Below are positions 1 through 8,479 of a stretch of 64,000 nt of DNA, one piece after another; position 1 is the first letter of the stretch; every line of letters starts with the position of its first letter. The DNA is from Roseiarcus sp963761435 (GTDB lineage Bacteria > Pseudomonadota > Alphaproteobacteria > Rhizobiales > Beijerinckiaceae). The translations under genes were made by a program, and so were the position numbers. The notes beneath the pieces are model-generated. The model searched no databases. It worked only from the letters and a program-made list of their open reading frames with translations, and was not told the origin of the DNA. Location of the stretch: NCBI GenBank assembly GCA_963761435.1, contig CAVXHJ010000001.1, positions 310,001 through 374,000 of the forward strand, read 5' to 3'.

Positions 1-1
1 C

Positions 2-466
2 GTCGATTTCGGCATTGAGCCGCCGCTCTTCGACAAGCGCGACATCCATGTCCACGTGCCTGAAGGCGCGACCCCCAAGGATGGACCGTCCGCGGGCGTC
101 GCCATGGCGACAGTCATTGTCTCGATGCTTACCGGAATTCCGGTGCGCCGGGACATCGCGATGACGGGCGAGATCACGCTCCGCGGGCGCGTGCTCCCGA
201 TCGGCGGCCTCAAGGAAAAGCTGCTCGCGGCGCTGAGAGGCGGAATCAAGAAGGTTCTCATTCCGGAAGACAACGCCAAGGATCTGTCGGAGATACCGAG
301 CTCGGTGAAGAACGGGCTAGAAATCGTGCCTGTGTCGCGCATGGAACAGGTGCTCGCGAACGCTCTTCTCCGCCAGCCGATTCCGATCGCCTGGGAGGGG
401 GATGTCGCCACTGCGGCGACTACGAGTCCGCCCGAAGAGGACGGCCAGGGTCTCGTCGCCCACTGA
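2..466 (+). CDS. lon: Lon protease, C-terminal part (5' end outside window)
   Basis: This is the proteolytic domain of the ATP-dependent Lon protease, which degrades misfolded and regulatory proteins in the cytoplasm. The frame is open from base 2, so the gene is truncated by the window start. The catalytic Ser lies in the PKDGPSAG motif (codon 89–91) and the catalytic Lys 43 residues later, in GGLKEK. That spacing equals Ser679–Lys722 of E. coli Lon. The protein ends in a short acidic, variable tail at 466. A strong intrinsic terminator follows, so hupB probably has its own promoter. The order lon then HU gene is common in Proteobacteria. Confidence 0.97.
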   Translation, partial: VDFGIEPPLFDKRDIHVHVPEGATPKDGPSAGVAMATVIVSMLTGIPVRRDIAMTGEITLRGRVLPIGGLKEKLLAALRGGIKKVLIPEDNAKDLSEIPSSVKNGLEIVPVSRMEQVLANALLRQPIPIAWEGDVATAATTSPPEEDGQGLVAH

Positions 467-531
467 CGCCTCTTACCCTTTCCTCGGGGGCCAAATGTTT
501 CCGGCGGCCGAGGGCCGCCCTTATCGGAAGC

Positions 532-563
532 GCCGCGAATTCTTCGGAATTCGCGGCTTTTTT
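532..563 (+). terminator. Rho-independent terminator of lon
   Basis: A perfect 11-bp stem (GCCGCGAATTC paired with GAATTCGCGGC) encloses a TTCG tetraloop closed by C–G, and six T follow directly. It lies 65 bp after the lon stop codon. A UUCG loop on a perfect stem with a U-tract is a textbook intrinsic terminator. Confidence 0.93.
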
Positions 564-819
564 GAGCGCGTGGCGCTTTTAGCCGGCAAAAATGCTGCTT
601 TTTTTTGCTGGCAATCCCGGCGAACGCTTGCGTTCCCTGGGCGAAACAGCGAGCTATGGATCGAACCCTGCTGTCGATTCGCTCGAGGCGGCAGGCGCCT
701 TCGAGAAGGAGGGACGAGTAAGCGCGGTGCGAGGCGCCGCGTCGCAAAGGCGCTGAAAGCGCGGAACTTCAAAACCGGCGCCTAACAACTGAGCGCCACA
801 TTCGAACGGAGAGGCCACA
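564..819. other. lon–hupB intergenic region, no gene seen
   Basis: Together with the terminator this makes a 353-bp gap. At about 583–613 a second inverted repeat (GCCGGCAAAAA with TTTTTGCTGGC, one G·U pair, loop of about 9 nt) could be a weaker hairpin. The rest should hold the hupB promoter, but I cannot point to a convincing -35/-10 pair. The ORFs found here look like chance readings. Confidence 0.5.
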
Positions 820-1110
820 ATGAACAAACTTGAGCTCGTCGATCATATCGCTACGGAAGCGGAATTGACCAAGGTCGCCGCCGCCGCCGCGCTTGAGGCC
901 GTGCTGGAGGGTATCGAAAAGACCCTGAAGAAGGGTGAGGAAGTCCGTCTGGTGGGATTCGGCACCTTCTCTGTGCGCGAGCGGGCGGCCGGAAAGGGGC
1001 GTAATCCGGCGACCGGCAAGGAAATCAAAATCGCCGCCTCGAGGAACGCGCGCTTCAAGCCCGGCGCGGCCCTGAAGGCGAGCCTCAACAAAAAATCAGC
1101 GAAGAAATAA
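820..1110 (+). CDS. hupB: DNA-binding protein HU
   Basis: A 96-residue HU-family histone-like protein that binds and bends DNA as a dimer in the nucleoid. The signature RNPATG at residues 61–66, the tip of the DNA-binding beta arm, is intact. It is preceded by the conserved GFGTFSVRERA segment and followed by a Lys-rich C-terminus. The purine-rich sequence GGAGAGG lies 6 bp before the ATG as ribosome binding site. Length and motifs are normal for HU-beta. The location behind lon supports hupB rather than ihf. Confidence 0.96.
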   Translation: MNKLELVDHIATEAELTKVAAAAALEAVLEGIEKTLKKGEEVRLVGFGTFSVRERAAGKGRNPATGKEIKIAASRNARFKPGAALKASLNKKSAKK

Positions 1111-1281
1111 TCGATCCGCTTGACGTCTGCGAGGCTTCTGCGCCGCAAAAGCAGCGCGGTCATTCGGGGCTACGCCGCCATCTGCGCGCGTTATTGACCA
1201 GCAGCGCCCACATGCGCTTGGCGGGGTTGCTGCGAGCCTGTAGTGTCGCGGCGTGCCGGGCCAGGACCGCGGCGGCGACAA

Positions 1282-1357
1282 GGGCGGTTAGCTCAGTTGG
1301 TAGAGCATCTCGTTTACACCGAGAGGGTCGGCGGTTCGAGCCCGTCACCGCCCACCA
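1282..1357 (+). tRNA. tRNA-Val (anticodon TAC)
   Basis: A 76-nt cloverleaf with encoded CCA. The acceptor GGGCGGT pairs with ACCGCCC; the D stem is GCTC/GAGC; the anticodon stem TCTCG/CGAGA holds loop TTTACAC with anticodon TAC; the T arm is GGCGG-TTCGAGC-CCGTC. The discriminator base is A. Confidence 0.97.
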
Positions 1358-1413
1358 GCCGCGGGCGGCGTAGGGTCCTGCTGGGGCCGGCGGCGGCGTT
1401 CGCGCTCATTGCG

Positions 1414-2043
1414 ATGGCGTTCGCGTCCGCCGCGGCCCAGGAACGCGGCGAACCAATGAGTTTCCGTGTTGCGCCGCTGGAATCGGGGGACTGCGGCAGG
1501 CATTGTCCCGATGTCATCGTCGCCGACGGGGTCATCGAGGCTGAGACGCCTCAAGCCTTTGTCGATTTCCTGAAATCGGGCAGTGCCGACACCAAGTTGC
1601 GACGCATCGTATTTTTCAATTCCCGAGGCGGCAATGTCGTCGCCTCCATGGTCTTCGGCCATATTTTGCGGGGGCTGCGCATCGCAGGCGTCGTCGGAAG
1701 GTTCCAGGCGGGAAACGATCCGGGTCCGTTCGTTGGAGAGTGCCTGTCGGCCTGCGTCTATGCGCTGATGGGCGCGGTGCGCCGTATCGCTCCCCCTGGC
1801 AGCGAGGTCGGGCTGCATCGGATGTCGATCATCGAGAGCCAGGGGGGTGGCTTCTTGCGGCCGCCGCAGGTGACGCGCAGTTTCGCCGATCCGCCGATGG
1901 TCGCGGTGCTCGGGCGCTACGCGCGTCGAATGGGCGTCAACCCTGCGCTCGTGCGGACGGCCGAGTCGCTGCCCCCCGACACGGTCCATGTGCTTTCGCG
2001 CGACGAAATGCGACGCTGGGCATTGGCGACGAGCCAATTCTAG
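1414..2043 (+). CDS. Exported ClpP-fold (COG3904-like) protein
   Basis: This looks like a periplasmic protein with the ClpP/crotonase fold seen in COG3904-type proteins. With Met at 1414 it has 209 residues. NSRGG (69–73) matches the oxyanion-loop region, ECLSAC with Ser112 matches the nucleophile, and GLHRM with His135 the catalytic His. Substrate and role are unknown. The start is uncertain: an obvious signal peptide (Arg-rich, hydrophobic, then ASAAA-Q) begins about 13 codons before this ATG, with no ATG, GTG or TTG between it and the end of tRNA-Val. The true start may therefore be CTG at 1378, ATT at 1408, or TTG at 1297 inside the tRNA gene. The body of the gene is secure, its 5' end is not. 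Confidence 0.75.
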   Translation: MAFASAAAQERGEPMSFRVAPLESGDCGRHCPDVIVADGVIEAETPQAFVDFLKSGSADTKLRRIVFFNSRGGNVVASMVFGHILRGLRIAGVVGRFQAGNDPGPFVGECLSACVYALMGAVRRIAPPGSEVGLHRMSIIESQGGGFLRPPQVTRSFADPPMVAVLGRYARRMGVNPALVRTAESLPPDTVHVLSRDEMRRWALATSQF

Positions 2044-2177
2044 GCTCCGCAAAGGGGAGCTATGCGGCGCTGGGCGATGAACTCGAAATCCTTCGGTTTC
2101 GCCGCCTGTTGTCGAGATCCGCTGGCGTACGATCCTTGACTTGGCCGCGTGCCTGGCTTATCCGGCAGCCTCCCCGC

Positions 2178-2254
<77 letters not shown>

Positions 2255-2476
2255 TTTTCCCGTTTAGGACAATTGCGTGGACCGCGCCGTCGGACGTCGA
2301 TCCGCGGGCGCTGCTTGGCGCCGCGTAGGCATCCGCGCGACGACCTTTGATCGATACCAACCCTTTCGCCTTGCATGCTTCGCTGCGCTGCGATACGCCT
2401 TGAACACGCGCGGAGCGTCTACCGGTTGGATAACACGCCCCCTCGCCGCGCTTGGTCGAACCTGAAGAGCAAGGCG

Positions 2477-2842
2477 ATGCCGAGTCTTATTTCGGACTAT
2501 TTGCCGCTGGTCGTTTTCATTGTCATCGGGGCGCTGATCGCCGGCGCGCTGGCGATCGCGCCTTTCCTCGTTGCCTACCGAGCTCCTGACGCCGAGAAAC
2601 TCTCGCCTTATGAGTGCGGCTTTCCACCGTTTGACGACGCTCGCATGCGCTTCAACGCCCGCTTCTACCTCGTCTCGCTCTTGTTCATTATCTTCGATCT
2701 TGAGGTGGCGTTCCTCTTTCCGTGGGCGATCGTCTTTCACGACCTCGGCGCGCTCGGGTTTTGGTCGATGATCATGTTCCTAGCGGTGCTGACCATCGGA
2801 TTCGTCTATGAATGGAACAAGGGAGCGCTGGAATGGGACTGA
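2477..2842 (+). CDS. nuoA: NADH-quinone oxidoreductase subunit A
   Basis: A 121-residue membrane subunit at the junction of the peripheral and membrane arms of complex I. Three transmembrane helices are visible (about 8–34, 64–83, 93–113). The conserved YECGFPP loop and the FDLEVAFLFPW segment with its acidic pair are present. I chose ATG 2477 because the N-terminus then matches the family; an upstream in-frame ATG at 2375 would add 34 non-family residues. It is the first gene of the nuo operon, and nuoB starts before its stop. Confidence 0.95.
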   Translation: MPSLISDYLPLVVFIVIGALIAGALAIAPFLVAYRAPDAEKLSPYECGFPPFDDARMRFNARFYLVSLLFIIFDLEVAFLFPWAIVFHDLGALGFWSMIMFLAVLTIGFVYEWNKGALEWD

Positions 2843-3408
2843 GCGGCAGCTCGACCGTCGCGCTTGGCGGAACGGATCTCCTCGACCCGCTGACTGGCAA
2901 GCCGCTCCGACCCGAGGACAGATACTTTGGCGCGATCAGCGATGAACTCGCCGATAAGGGCTTTCTCGTCACCACCACCGACGACTTGATCCAATGGGCG
3001 CGCACAGGCTCGCTGATGTGGATGACCTTCGGCCTTGCATGCTGCGCGGTCGAGATGATGCAGCTGTCCATGCCCCGCTTCGATGTCGAGCGGTTCGGCT
3101 TTGCGCCGCGGGCAACTCCGCGGCAGTCGGACGTGATGATCGTCGCGGGAACGCTAACCAATAAGATGGCGCCGGCGCTGCGCAAGGTCTACGACCAGAT
3201 GCCGGAACCGCGCTACGTCATCTCGATGGGCTCGTGCGCCAACGGCGGCGGCTATTATCACTATTCCTATTCGGTGGTGCGCGGCTGCGACCGCATCGTG
3301 CCCGTCGACATATATGTGCCTGGCTGCCCCCCGACAGCCGAAGCGCTGCTCTACGAAGTCCTGATGCTGCAAAAGAAGATCCGCCGCACGGGCACAATCG
3401 AGCGCTGA
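2833..3408 (+). CDS. nuoB: NADH-quinone oxidoreductase subunit B
   Basis: A 191-residue subunit that carries the terminal [4Fe-4S] cluster N2, which reduces quinone. All four ligands are visible: adjacent Cys70–Cys71 in LACCAVEMM, Cys135 in GSCANGGG and Cys165 in VPGCPPTAE. The start at 2833 overlaps the end of nuoA by 10 bp. An alternative ATG at 2812 would lengthen the overlap and add seven residues. Translational coupling to nuoA is likely. Confidence 0.96.
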   Translation: MGLSGSSTVALGGTDLLDPLTGKPLRPEDRYFGAISDELADKGFLVTTTDDLIQWARTGSLMWMTFGLACCAVEMMQLSMPRFDVERFGFAPRATPRQSDVMIVAGTLTNKMAPALRKVYDQMPEPRYVISMGSCANGGGYYHYSYSVVRGCDRIVPVDIYVPGCPPTAEALLYEVLMLQKKIRRTGTIER

Positions 3409-3448
3409 AGAAACGTGGGAGCGGTGGACACGGCCGGAGTCGAGGCGA

Positions 3449-4048
3449 ATGGACGACCAACTTGAGACCATCGCAACGAAACTCGCCGCCGCAGCCCCCG
3501 GCGCGTTGCTGGAATCTGCTTTCGCATTCGGCGAGCTGACGCTGACCGTCGACATTGCGCGAATCACTGAGACGCTGCGGTTCCTGCGCGACGATTCCGA
3601 AGCTCAGTTCATATCGATCATCGACATCTCCGGGGCCGACTATCCTGAGCGCGAGAAGCGCTTCGACGTTGTCTATCATCTGCTGTCGCCCAGGCTGAAC
3701 CGACGGATCAGGGTCAAGGTCGCCACGGATGAGGATACGCCGGTTGCGAGCGCGACGGCCGTTTATCTTGGCGCAGAATGGTACGAACGCGAGATCTACG
3801 ACCTCTACGGCGTGCTCTTCGACGGTCATCCGGACTTGCGGCGGATCCTCACCGACTACGGCTTCGACGGCCATCCGTTGCGCAAGGACTTCCCGATGAC
3901 CGGCTTCGTTGAAGTGCGCTATGACGACGAGGAAAAGCGCGTGCGCTACGAGCCGGTGCAACTCAATCAGGAATTCCGTCACTTCGATTTTCTGAGCCCA
4001 TGGGAAGGCGCGCCGTTGCCCGGGGATGAGAAGGCGAAAGGGCAATAG
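3449..4048 (+). CDS. nuoC: NADH-quinone oxidoreductase subunit C
   Basis: A 199-residue peripheral-arm subunit (30-kDa type) that packs against NuoD near the quinone site and has no cofactor. The family signature is intact: EREIYDLYGV, then GHPDLRRIL, GHPLRKDFP and a C-terminal region ending in the usual FDFLSPWEG. It is a separate gene rather than the NuoCD fusion of enterobacteria, as expected in alphaproteobacteria. It sits 40 bp after nuoB and 10 bp before nuoD. Confidence 0.96.
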   Translation: MDDQLETIATKLAAAAPGALLESAFAFGELTLTVDIARITETLRFLRDDSEAQFISIIDISGADYPEREKRFDVVYHLLSPRLNRRIRVKVATDEDTPVASATAVYLGAEWYEREIYDLYGVLFDGHPDLRRILTDYGFDGHPLRKDFPMTGFVEVRYDDEEKRVRYEPVQLNQEFRHFDFLSPWEGAPLPGDEKAKGQ

Positions 4049-4058
4049 GGAATAGGCA

Positions 4059-5249
4059 GTGACCGACCAAAACCTTCGCAATTTCTCGATCAACTTTGGG
4101 CCGCAGCATCCAGCGGCGCACGGCGTATTGCGCCTTGTGCTCGAGCTCGACGGCGAGGTGGTCGAGCGCGTCGACCCGCATATTGGCCTCCTGCATCGCG
4201 GCACTGAGAAATTGATGGAGGCGCGCACCTATCTTCAGAACGTGGGCTATCTCGACCGGCTCGATTATGTCGCGCCGATGAACCAGGAGCACGCCTACGC
4301 GCTGGCGGTCGAGCGGCTGCTTGGCATTTCGGTTCCCCGCCGCGCCCAGCTCATTCGGGTGCTCTTTTGCGAGATCGGCCGTCTCTTGTCGCATCTGCTG
4401 CAGATCACGACTCAGGCGATGGATGTCGGCGCCCTCACCCCTCCGCTCTGGGGGTTCGAGGAGCGCGAAAAGCTGATGGTGTTCTACGAGCGCGCCAGCG
4501 GGGCGCGCATGCACGCCGCCTATTTCCGTCCAGGGGGCGTCCATGAGGATCTGCCGCGCAATCTTGTCGACGACATCGAGGCGTTTTGCGATCCCTTCCT
4601 TGTCGTCTGCGACGATCTGGAAACTCTGCTCACTGGCAATCGCATCTTCAAGCAGCGCAACGTCGACATCGGGGTTGTCAAGCTCTCGGACGCCTGGGCA
4701 TGGGGGTTTTCGGGCGTAATGGTGCGCGGCTCCGGCGCGCCATGGGACTTGCGCAAAGCCCAGCCTTACGAATGTTACGAGGAAATGGAGTTCGACATTC
4801 CCGTCGGCAAAAACGGAGACTGTTACGATCGCTATGTGATCCGGATGGAGGAAATGCGGCAGTCGGTGAAGATCATGAGACAGTGCTGTGAAAAGCTCAA
4901 TTCCGTCGGCGGCGAGGGACCGGTCGTGACAGACGACGGTAAAGTTGCGCCTCCGCGGCGCGCCGTCATGAAACAGTCGATGGAGGCGCTCATCCATCAC
5001 TTTAAGCTCTATACGGAGGGCTACAAGGTGCCGGCCGGTGAAGTCTATGCTGCGGTCGAGGCGCCGAAGGGCGAATTTGGCGTGTATCTGGTGTCCGACG
5101 GTTCGAACAAACCCTATCGCGTGAAGCTCCGCGCGCCGGGGTTCGCGCATCTTCAGGCGATGGATTTCATCTGCCGCAAGCACATGCTCGCCGACGTCAG
5201 CGCCATCCTCGGCTCGCTCGACATTGTGTTTGGAGAGGTCGACCGATGA
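4059..5249 (+). CDS. nuoD: NADH-quinone oxidoreductase subunit D
   Basis: A 396-residue 49-kDa-type subunit that forms much of the quinone pocket with NuoB; related to the large subunit of NiFe hydrogenases without the metal Cys residues. The N-terminal NFGPQHPAAHG motif with the quinone-site His is present, as are the HRGTEKL segment and the C-terminal RAPGFAHLQAM and DIVFGEVDR. The start is GTG at 4059, ten bases after nuoC. The protein ends exactly where the family ends. Confidence 0.97.
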   Translation: MTDQNLRNFSINFGPQHPAAHGVLRLVLELDGEVVERVDPHIGLLHRGTEKLMEARTYLQNVGYLDRLDYVAPMNQEHAYALAVERLLGISVPRRAQLIRVLFCEIGRLLSHLLQITTQAMDVGALTPPLWGFEEREKLMVFYERASGARMHAAYFRPGGVHEDLPRNLVDDIEAFCDPFLVVCDDLETLLTGNRIFKQRNVDIGVVKLSDAWAWGFSGVMVRGSGAPWDLRKAQPYECYEEMEFDIPVGKNGDCYDRYVIRMEEMRQSVKIMRQCCEKLNSVGGEGPVVTDDGKVAPPRRAVMKQSMEALIHHFKLYTEGYKVPAGEVYAAVEAPKGEFGVYLVSDGSNKPYRVKLRAPGFAHLQAMDFICRKHMLADVSAILGSLDIVFGEVDR

Positions 5250-5290
5250 CCGAAGCGAAGCTGTTCGCGCATTCGAGGACGATTTGACCG

Positions 5291-6370
5291 ATGTCTGTAC
5301 GCCGCCTCGCCGACGAACAGCCGGTTAGCTTCGAGTTCACGCCTGAGAACAAGGCGTGGGCTGAGAAGGAGCTCGCCAAATATCCTCCCGGCCGGCAGGC
5401 GTCGGCGGTGCTCGCGCTGCTGTGGCGGGCGCAGAAGCAAAACGGCTACTGGCTCCCGAGACCGGCCATCGAAAAAGTCGCCACGATGCTCGAGATGCCC
5501 AATATCCGCGTGCTCGAGGTCGCGACTTTTTACACAATGTTCAATCTGTCGCCCGTCGGGCGTCATTACGTCCAACTTTGCGGCACAACGCCCTGCATGC
5601 TGCGCGGGGCCGAAGACCTCAAAGCGATCTGCCGCGAGCGCATTGGCGAGCAGGGCCACGTGACTTCCGACCGCCTGTTTTCCTGGACCGAGGTCGAGTG
5701 CCTCGGCGCCTGCTGCAACGCGCCCATGGTCCAAATCAACGAGGACTATTACGAGGACCTGACGCCCGAGAATTTCGCCAAGCTGCTCGATGATCTGGCG
5801 TCGGGCCGGCCGGTCAAGACGGGTTCGCAAACCGGACGCGTCTCGTCTGAGCCGGTTGGGGGCTTGACCGCGCTGACGACGCTCTATGGCGTCGACGGGC
5901 GCGGCGCGCCCAGCGCCCCAGCGCCTGCAAATGATCAAACGCCCGCGCCGCCGCCGCCACTCGACGAGGCCGCCGCCCACGCCCACGCGCAGGCGGAAGC
6001 CGATCATATCCAGGCGGCGCTCGCGGCCATGCCAACGGATGCGACCCCTCGGCAGAAGGCCGATGCGGTCGGCCATCCGCCCATCGCGCTCGAGGCCCCG
6101 CGCGGGGGCGGCCCCGACGATCTCCAGAGGATCAAGGGCGTAGGTCCGGTCAACGAGAAACACCTGCACGCGCTCGGGATCTTTCACTTCGACCAAATCG
6201 CCGCGTGGGTGAGAAGCGAGATTCGCTGGGTTGCTACCTATCTCTCGTTTCCGGGCCGCATCGATCGAGAGCAGTGGGTTTCCCAGGCGGCAAAACTCGC
6301 CGCCGGCGGTCACGGACCGAAAGACGAGGAAACCCACGCACATCTTCCGATCGGGAAGACCGGGAACTAA
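5291..6370 (+). CDS. nuoE: NADH-quinone oxidoreductase subunit E with C-terminal HhH extension
   Basis: The thioredoxin-like 24-kDa subunit with the [2Fe-2S] cluster N1a. Ligands Cys97 and Cys102 (CGTTPC) and Cys137 and Cys141 (ECLGAC) are visible. At 359 residues it is about twice the core length. After residue ~190 comes an Ala/Pro/His-rich linker and then (about 277–340) a domain with a helix-hairpin-helix-like IKGVGPVNEKHLHALGI segment. This tail is known from other Rhizobiales NuoE proteins; its role in complex I is not established. It lies 41 bp after nuoD and 2 bp before nuoF. Confidence 0.95.
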   Translation: MSVRRLADEQPVSFEFTPENKAWAEKELAKYPPGRQASAVLALLWRAQKQNGYWLPRPAIEKVATMLEMPNIRVLEVATFYTMFNLSPVGRHYVQLCGTTPCMLRGAEDLKAICRERIGEQGHVTSDRLFSWTEVECLGACCNAPMVQINEDYYEDLTPENFAKLLDDLASGRPVKTGSQTGRVSSEPVGGLTALTTLYGVDGRGAPSAPAPANDQTPAPPPPLDEAAAHAHAQAEADHIQAALAAMPTDATPRQKADAVGHPPIALEAPRGGGPDDLQRIKGVGPVNEKHLHALGIFHFDQIAAWVRSEIRWVATYLSFPGRIDREQWVSQAAKLAAGGHGPKDEETHAHLPIGKTGN

Positions 6371-6372
6371 CG

Positions 6373-7677
6373 ATGCTGGAAGACAAGGATCGTATCTTCA
6401 CCAATCTTTACGGGCTTGGCGACCGCGGCCTCGAGGGCGCGCGGGCGCGCGGCAATTGGGACGGGACCAAAACGATCATCGACAAGGGGCGCGACTGGAT
6501 CATCGCGGAAATGAAGGCCTCCGGCCTGCGCGGGCGCGGGGGCGCGGGCTTTCCGACGGGCCTCAAATGGTCGTTCATGCCGAAGACCGTCGATCCCAAG
6601 CGCCCGCACTATCTGGTCATCAACGCCGACGAATCCGAGCCGGGAACCTGCAAGGACCGGGAGATCATGCGCAACGACCCGCATACGCTGGTCGAGGGCG
6701 CGCTGATCGCGTCATTCGCGATGGGCGCCCACGCCTGTTACATCTATGTACGCGGCGAATTCATAAAGGAGCGCCATCATCTCGAGGCTGCGGTCGCCGA
6801 GGCCTATGACGCGCGGCTCATCGGCAAAGATAACATTCACGGCTGGCCGTTCGATCTCTACGTCCATCATGGCGCCGGGGCTTATATCTGCGGCGAGGAG
6901 ACGGCGATGCTCGAATCGCTCGAGGGCAAGAAGGGGATGCCTCGCATGAAGCCGCCCTTTCCCGCCGGCATGGGACTCTACGGCAGTCCGACGACGGTCA
7001 ACAACGTCGAGTCTATCGCCGTCTCGCCGACGATTTTGCGGCGCGGCGCATCGTGGTTCACGAGTTTCGGCGCCCCCAACAATTTCGGCACCAAAATCTT
7101 CAGCGTCTCGGGTCACGTCAATAGGCCGTGCAACGTCGAGGAAGCGATGTCGATCCCGTTCCGCGAGTTGATCGACAAGCACTGCGGCGGGGTGCGCGGC
7201 GGCTGGGACAACCTGCTCGCGGTCATTCCTGGCGGAGCGTCGGTGCGTCTGCTTCCCGCCGCTCAGATCATCGACTGTCCGATGGACTTCGATTCGCTCG
7301 CCAAGCTCAAGTCCGGCCTCGGCACCGCCGCGGCGATCGTGATGGACAAGTCGACCGACATCATCCGCGCGATTGCGCGCCTGTCTGCTTTCTACAAGCA
7401 CGAAAGCTGCGGCCAGTGCACGCCGTGCCGCGAAGGGGCGGGATGGATGTGGCGGGTCATGGAGCGCATGGTCCAGGGACGCGCGCAGAAGCGTGAAATC
7501 GACATGCTGCTCGACGTGACCAAGCAGGTCGAAGGGCATACGATCTGTGCGCTCGGCGACGCGGCGGCGTGGCCGATCCAGGGGCTTATCGCTCACTTCC
7601 GCCCGGAGATCGAGCGGCGCATCGACCAATACGCGGCCAACCCGCACACTGAGCCGCTGCGGGCGGCGGCGGAGTAG
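6373..7677 (+). CDS. nuoF: NADH-quinone oxidoreductase subunit F (NADH-binding)
   Basis: A 434-residue 51-kDa subunit where NADH reduces FMN; also holds [4Fe-4S] cluster N3. The FMN/NADH glycine-rich motif GRGGAGFPTG is at residues 54–63. The cluster ligands are Cys346, Cys349, Cys352 (SCGQCTPC) and Cys392 (TICALGD). ATG 6373 was chosen: it follows the nuoE stop by two bases and gives the family N-terminus, whereas the longer reading from 6205 is out-of-family sequence overlapping nuoE. Confidence 0.96.
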   Translation: MLEDKDRIFTNLYGLGDRGLEGARARGNWDGTKTIIDKGRDWIIAEMKASGLRGRGGAGFPTGLKWSFMPKTVDPKRPHYLVINADESEPGTCKDREIMRNDPHTLVEGALIASFAMGAHACYIYVRGEFIKERHHLEAAVAEAYDARLIGKDNIHGWPFDLYVHHGAGAYICGEETAMLESLEGKKGMPRMKPPFPAGMGLYGSPTTVNNVESIAVSPTILRRGASWFTSFGAPNNFGTKIFSVSGHVNRPCNVEEAMSIPFRELIDKHCGGVRGGWDNLLAVIPGGASVRLLPAAQIIDCPMDFDSLAKLKSGLGTAAAIVMDKSTDIIRAIARLSAFYKHESCGQCTPCREGAGWMWRVMERMVQGRAQKREIDMLLDVTKQVEGHTICALGDAAAWPIQGLIAHFRPEIERRIDQYAANPHTEPLRAAAE

Positions 7678-7680
7678 CGC

Positions 7681-8148
7681 ATGATGAATCATATCGCCCA
7701 GCTCAACATTGGCCGCTTCCGCCATGCGACGGATGATCCGCGCATGGCCCCGTTCATGGACAATCTCGACCGTATCAACGCCCTCGCCGAGCGAAGCGAG
7801 GGCTTCGTCTGGCAACTCAAGGACGATAGCAACAACGCAACCGCGATCCGTCCGGACAACGATCCAACGACGGCCGTCAACCTCTCCGTTTGGGAGAGTG
7901 TCGATGCGCTCGAGCGCTTCGTCTGGGCGACGGTCCACAAGCAATTCTACAATCGCAAGGCCGAATGGTTTGAACCCTTGTCCAAGCCGCACTTCGTTTT
8001 ATGGCCGATAGAGGCGGGGCATATCCCGGACCTCGACGAAGCAATGACGCGGCTCGCTCATTTGGCCGCGCATGGCGACAGCGACTTTGCTTTCGGCTGG
8101 AGCCACCTTCCGCATATCAAGCTATGGATGAGCCGGAAATGCGGATGA
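7681..8148 (+). CDS. DUF3291-family protein inside the nuo operon
   Basis: A 155-residue protein that resembles the DUF3291 family, small alpha/beta proteins often compared with ABM-type monooxygenases. Function unknown. Family-like segments include the N-terminal AQLNIGRF, SEGFVWQL, NLSVWESVDALERFV and the C-terminal FGWSHLP. No signal peptide or membrane helix. It begins three bases after the nuoF stop, so it is almost certainly co-transcribed with complex I. It is not a known complex I subunit. MMN offers two possible Met starts (7681, 7684). Confidence 0.85.
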   Translation: MMNHIAQLNIGRFRHATDDPRMAPFMDNLDRINALAERSEGFVWQLKDDSNNATAIRPDNDPTTAVNLSVWESVDALERFVWATVHKQFYNRKAEWFEPLSKPHFVLWPIEAGHIPDLDEAMTRLAHLAAHGDSDFAFGWSHLPHIKLWMSRKCG

Positions 8149-8167
8149 GCCGGGACGGGCGAGGCCT

Positions 8168-8479
8168 ATGAAGATCGAATGCGCGAAGCAGCAGCTCGAG
8201 GTTCAGCACGCGGATCTCTCCGGATCGCGCTTCGACGACGTGAACCTGTCCGGTTGCGCCTTCCACGACATCAACTTGTCGGGATGCTCGTTTGAGGATC
8301 TCAACATGTCGGGCTGGCGGGTTCAGAACGCGAACCTGGCGGGGCTGAGGATCGAGGGCGCCAACCTCGCGGGCGCTTCGATCGCCAATGCCGAGCTCGC
8401 AGGCGCCACGATCGATGGGGTCGCCGTCGTCGAGATGCTTGCCTATTGGCGCGCAGGCCATGGGGCGAATGGCCAATGA
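8168..8479 (+). CDS. Pentapeptide-repeat protein inside the nuo operon
   Basis: A 103-residue protein made of about 13 consecutive pentapeptides of the A(D/N)LxG type, e.g. ADLSG, VNLSG, INLSG, ANLAG, AELAG. These predict a right-handed quadrilateral beta-helix of about three coils. The last ~17 residues (from VAVVEMLAYW) form a cap without repeats. No signal peptide, so it should be cytoplasmic. It follows the DUF3291 gene by 19 bp and overlaps nuoG by four bases (ATGA), a sign of translational coupling. Function unknown; some pentapeptide proteins protect gyrase, but nothing here points that way. Confidence 0.85.
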   Translation: MKIECAKQQLEVQHADLSGSRFDDVNLSGCAFHDINLSGCSFEDLNMSGWRVQNANLAGLRIEGANLAGASIANAELAGATIDGVAVVEMLAYWRAGHGANGQ

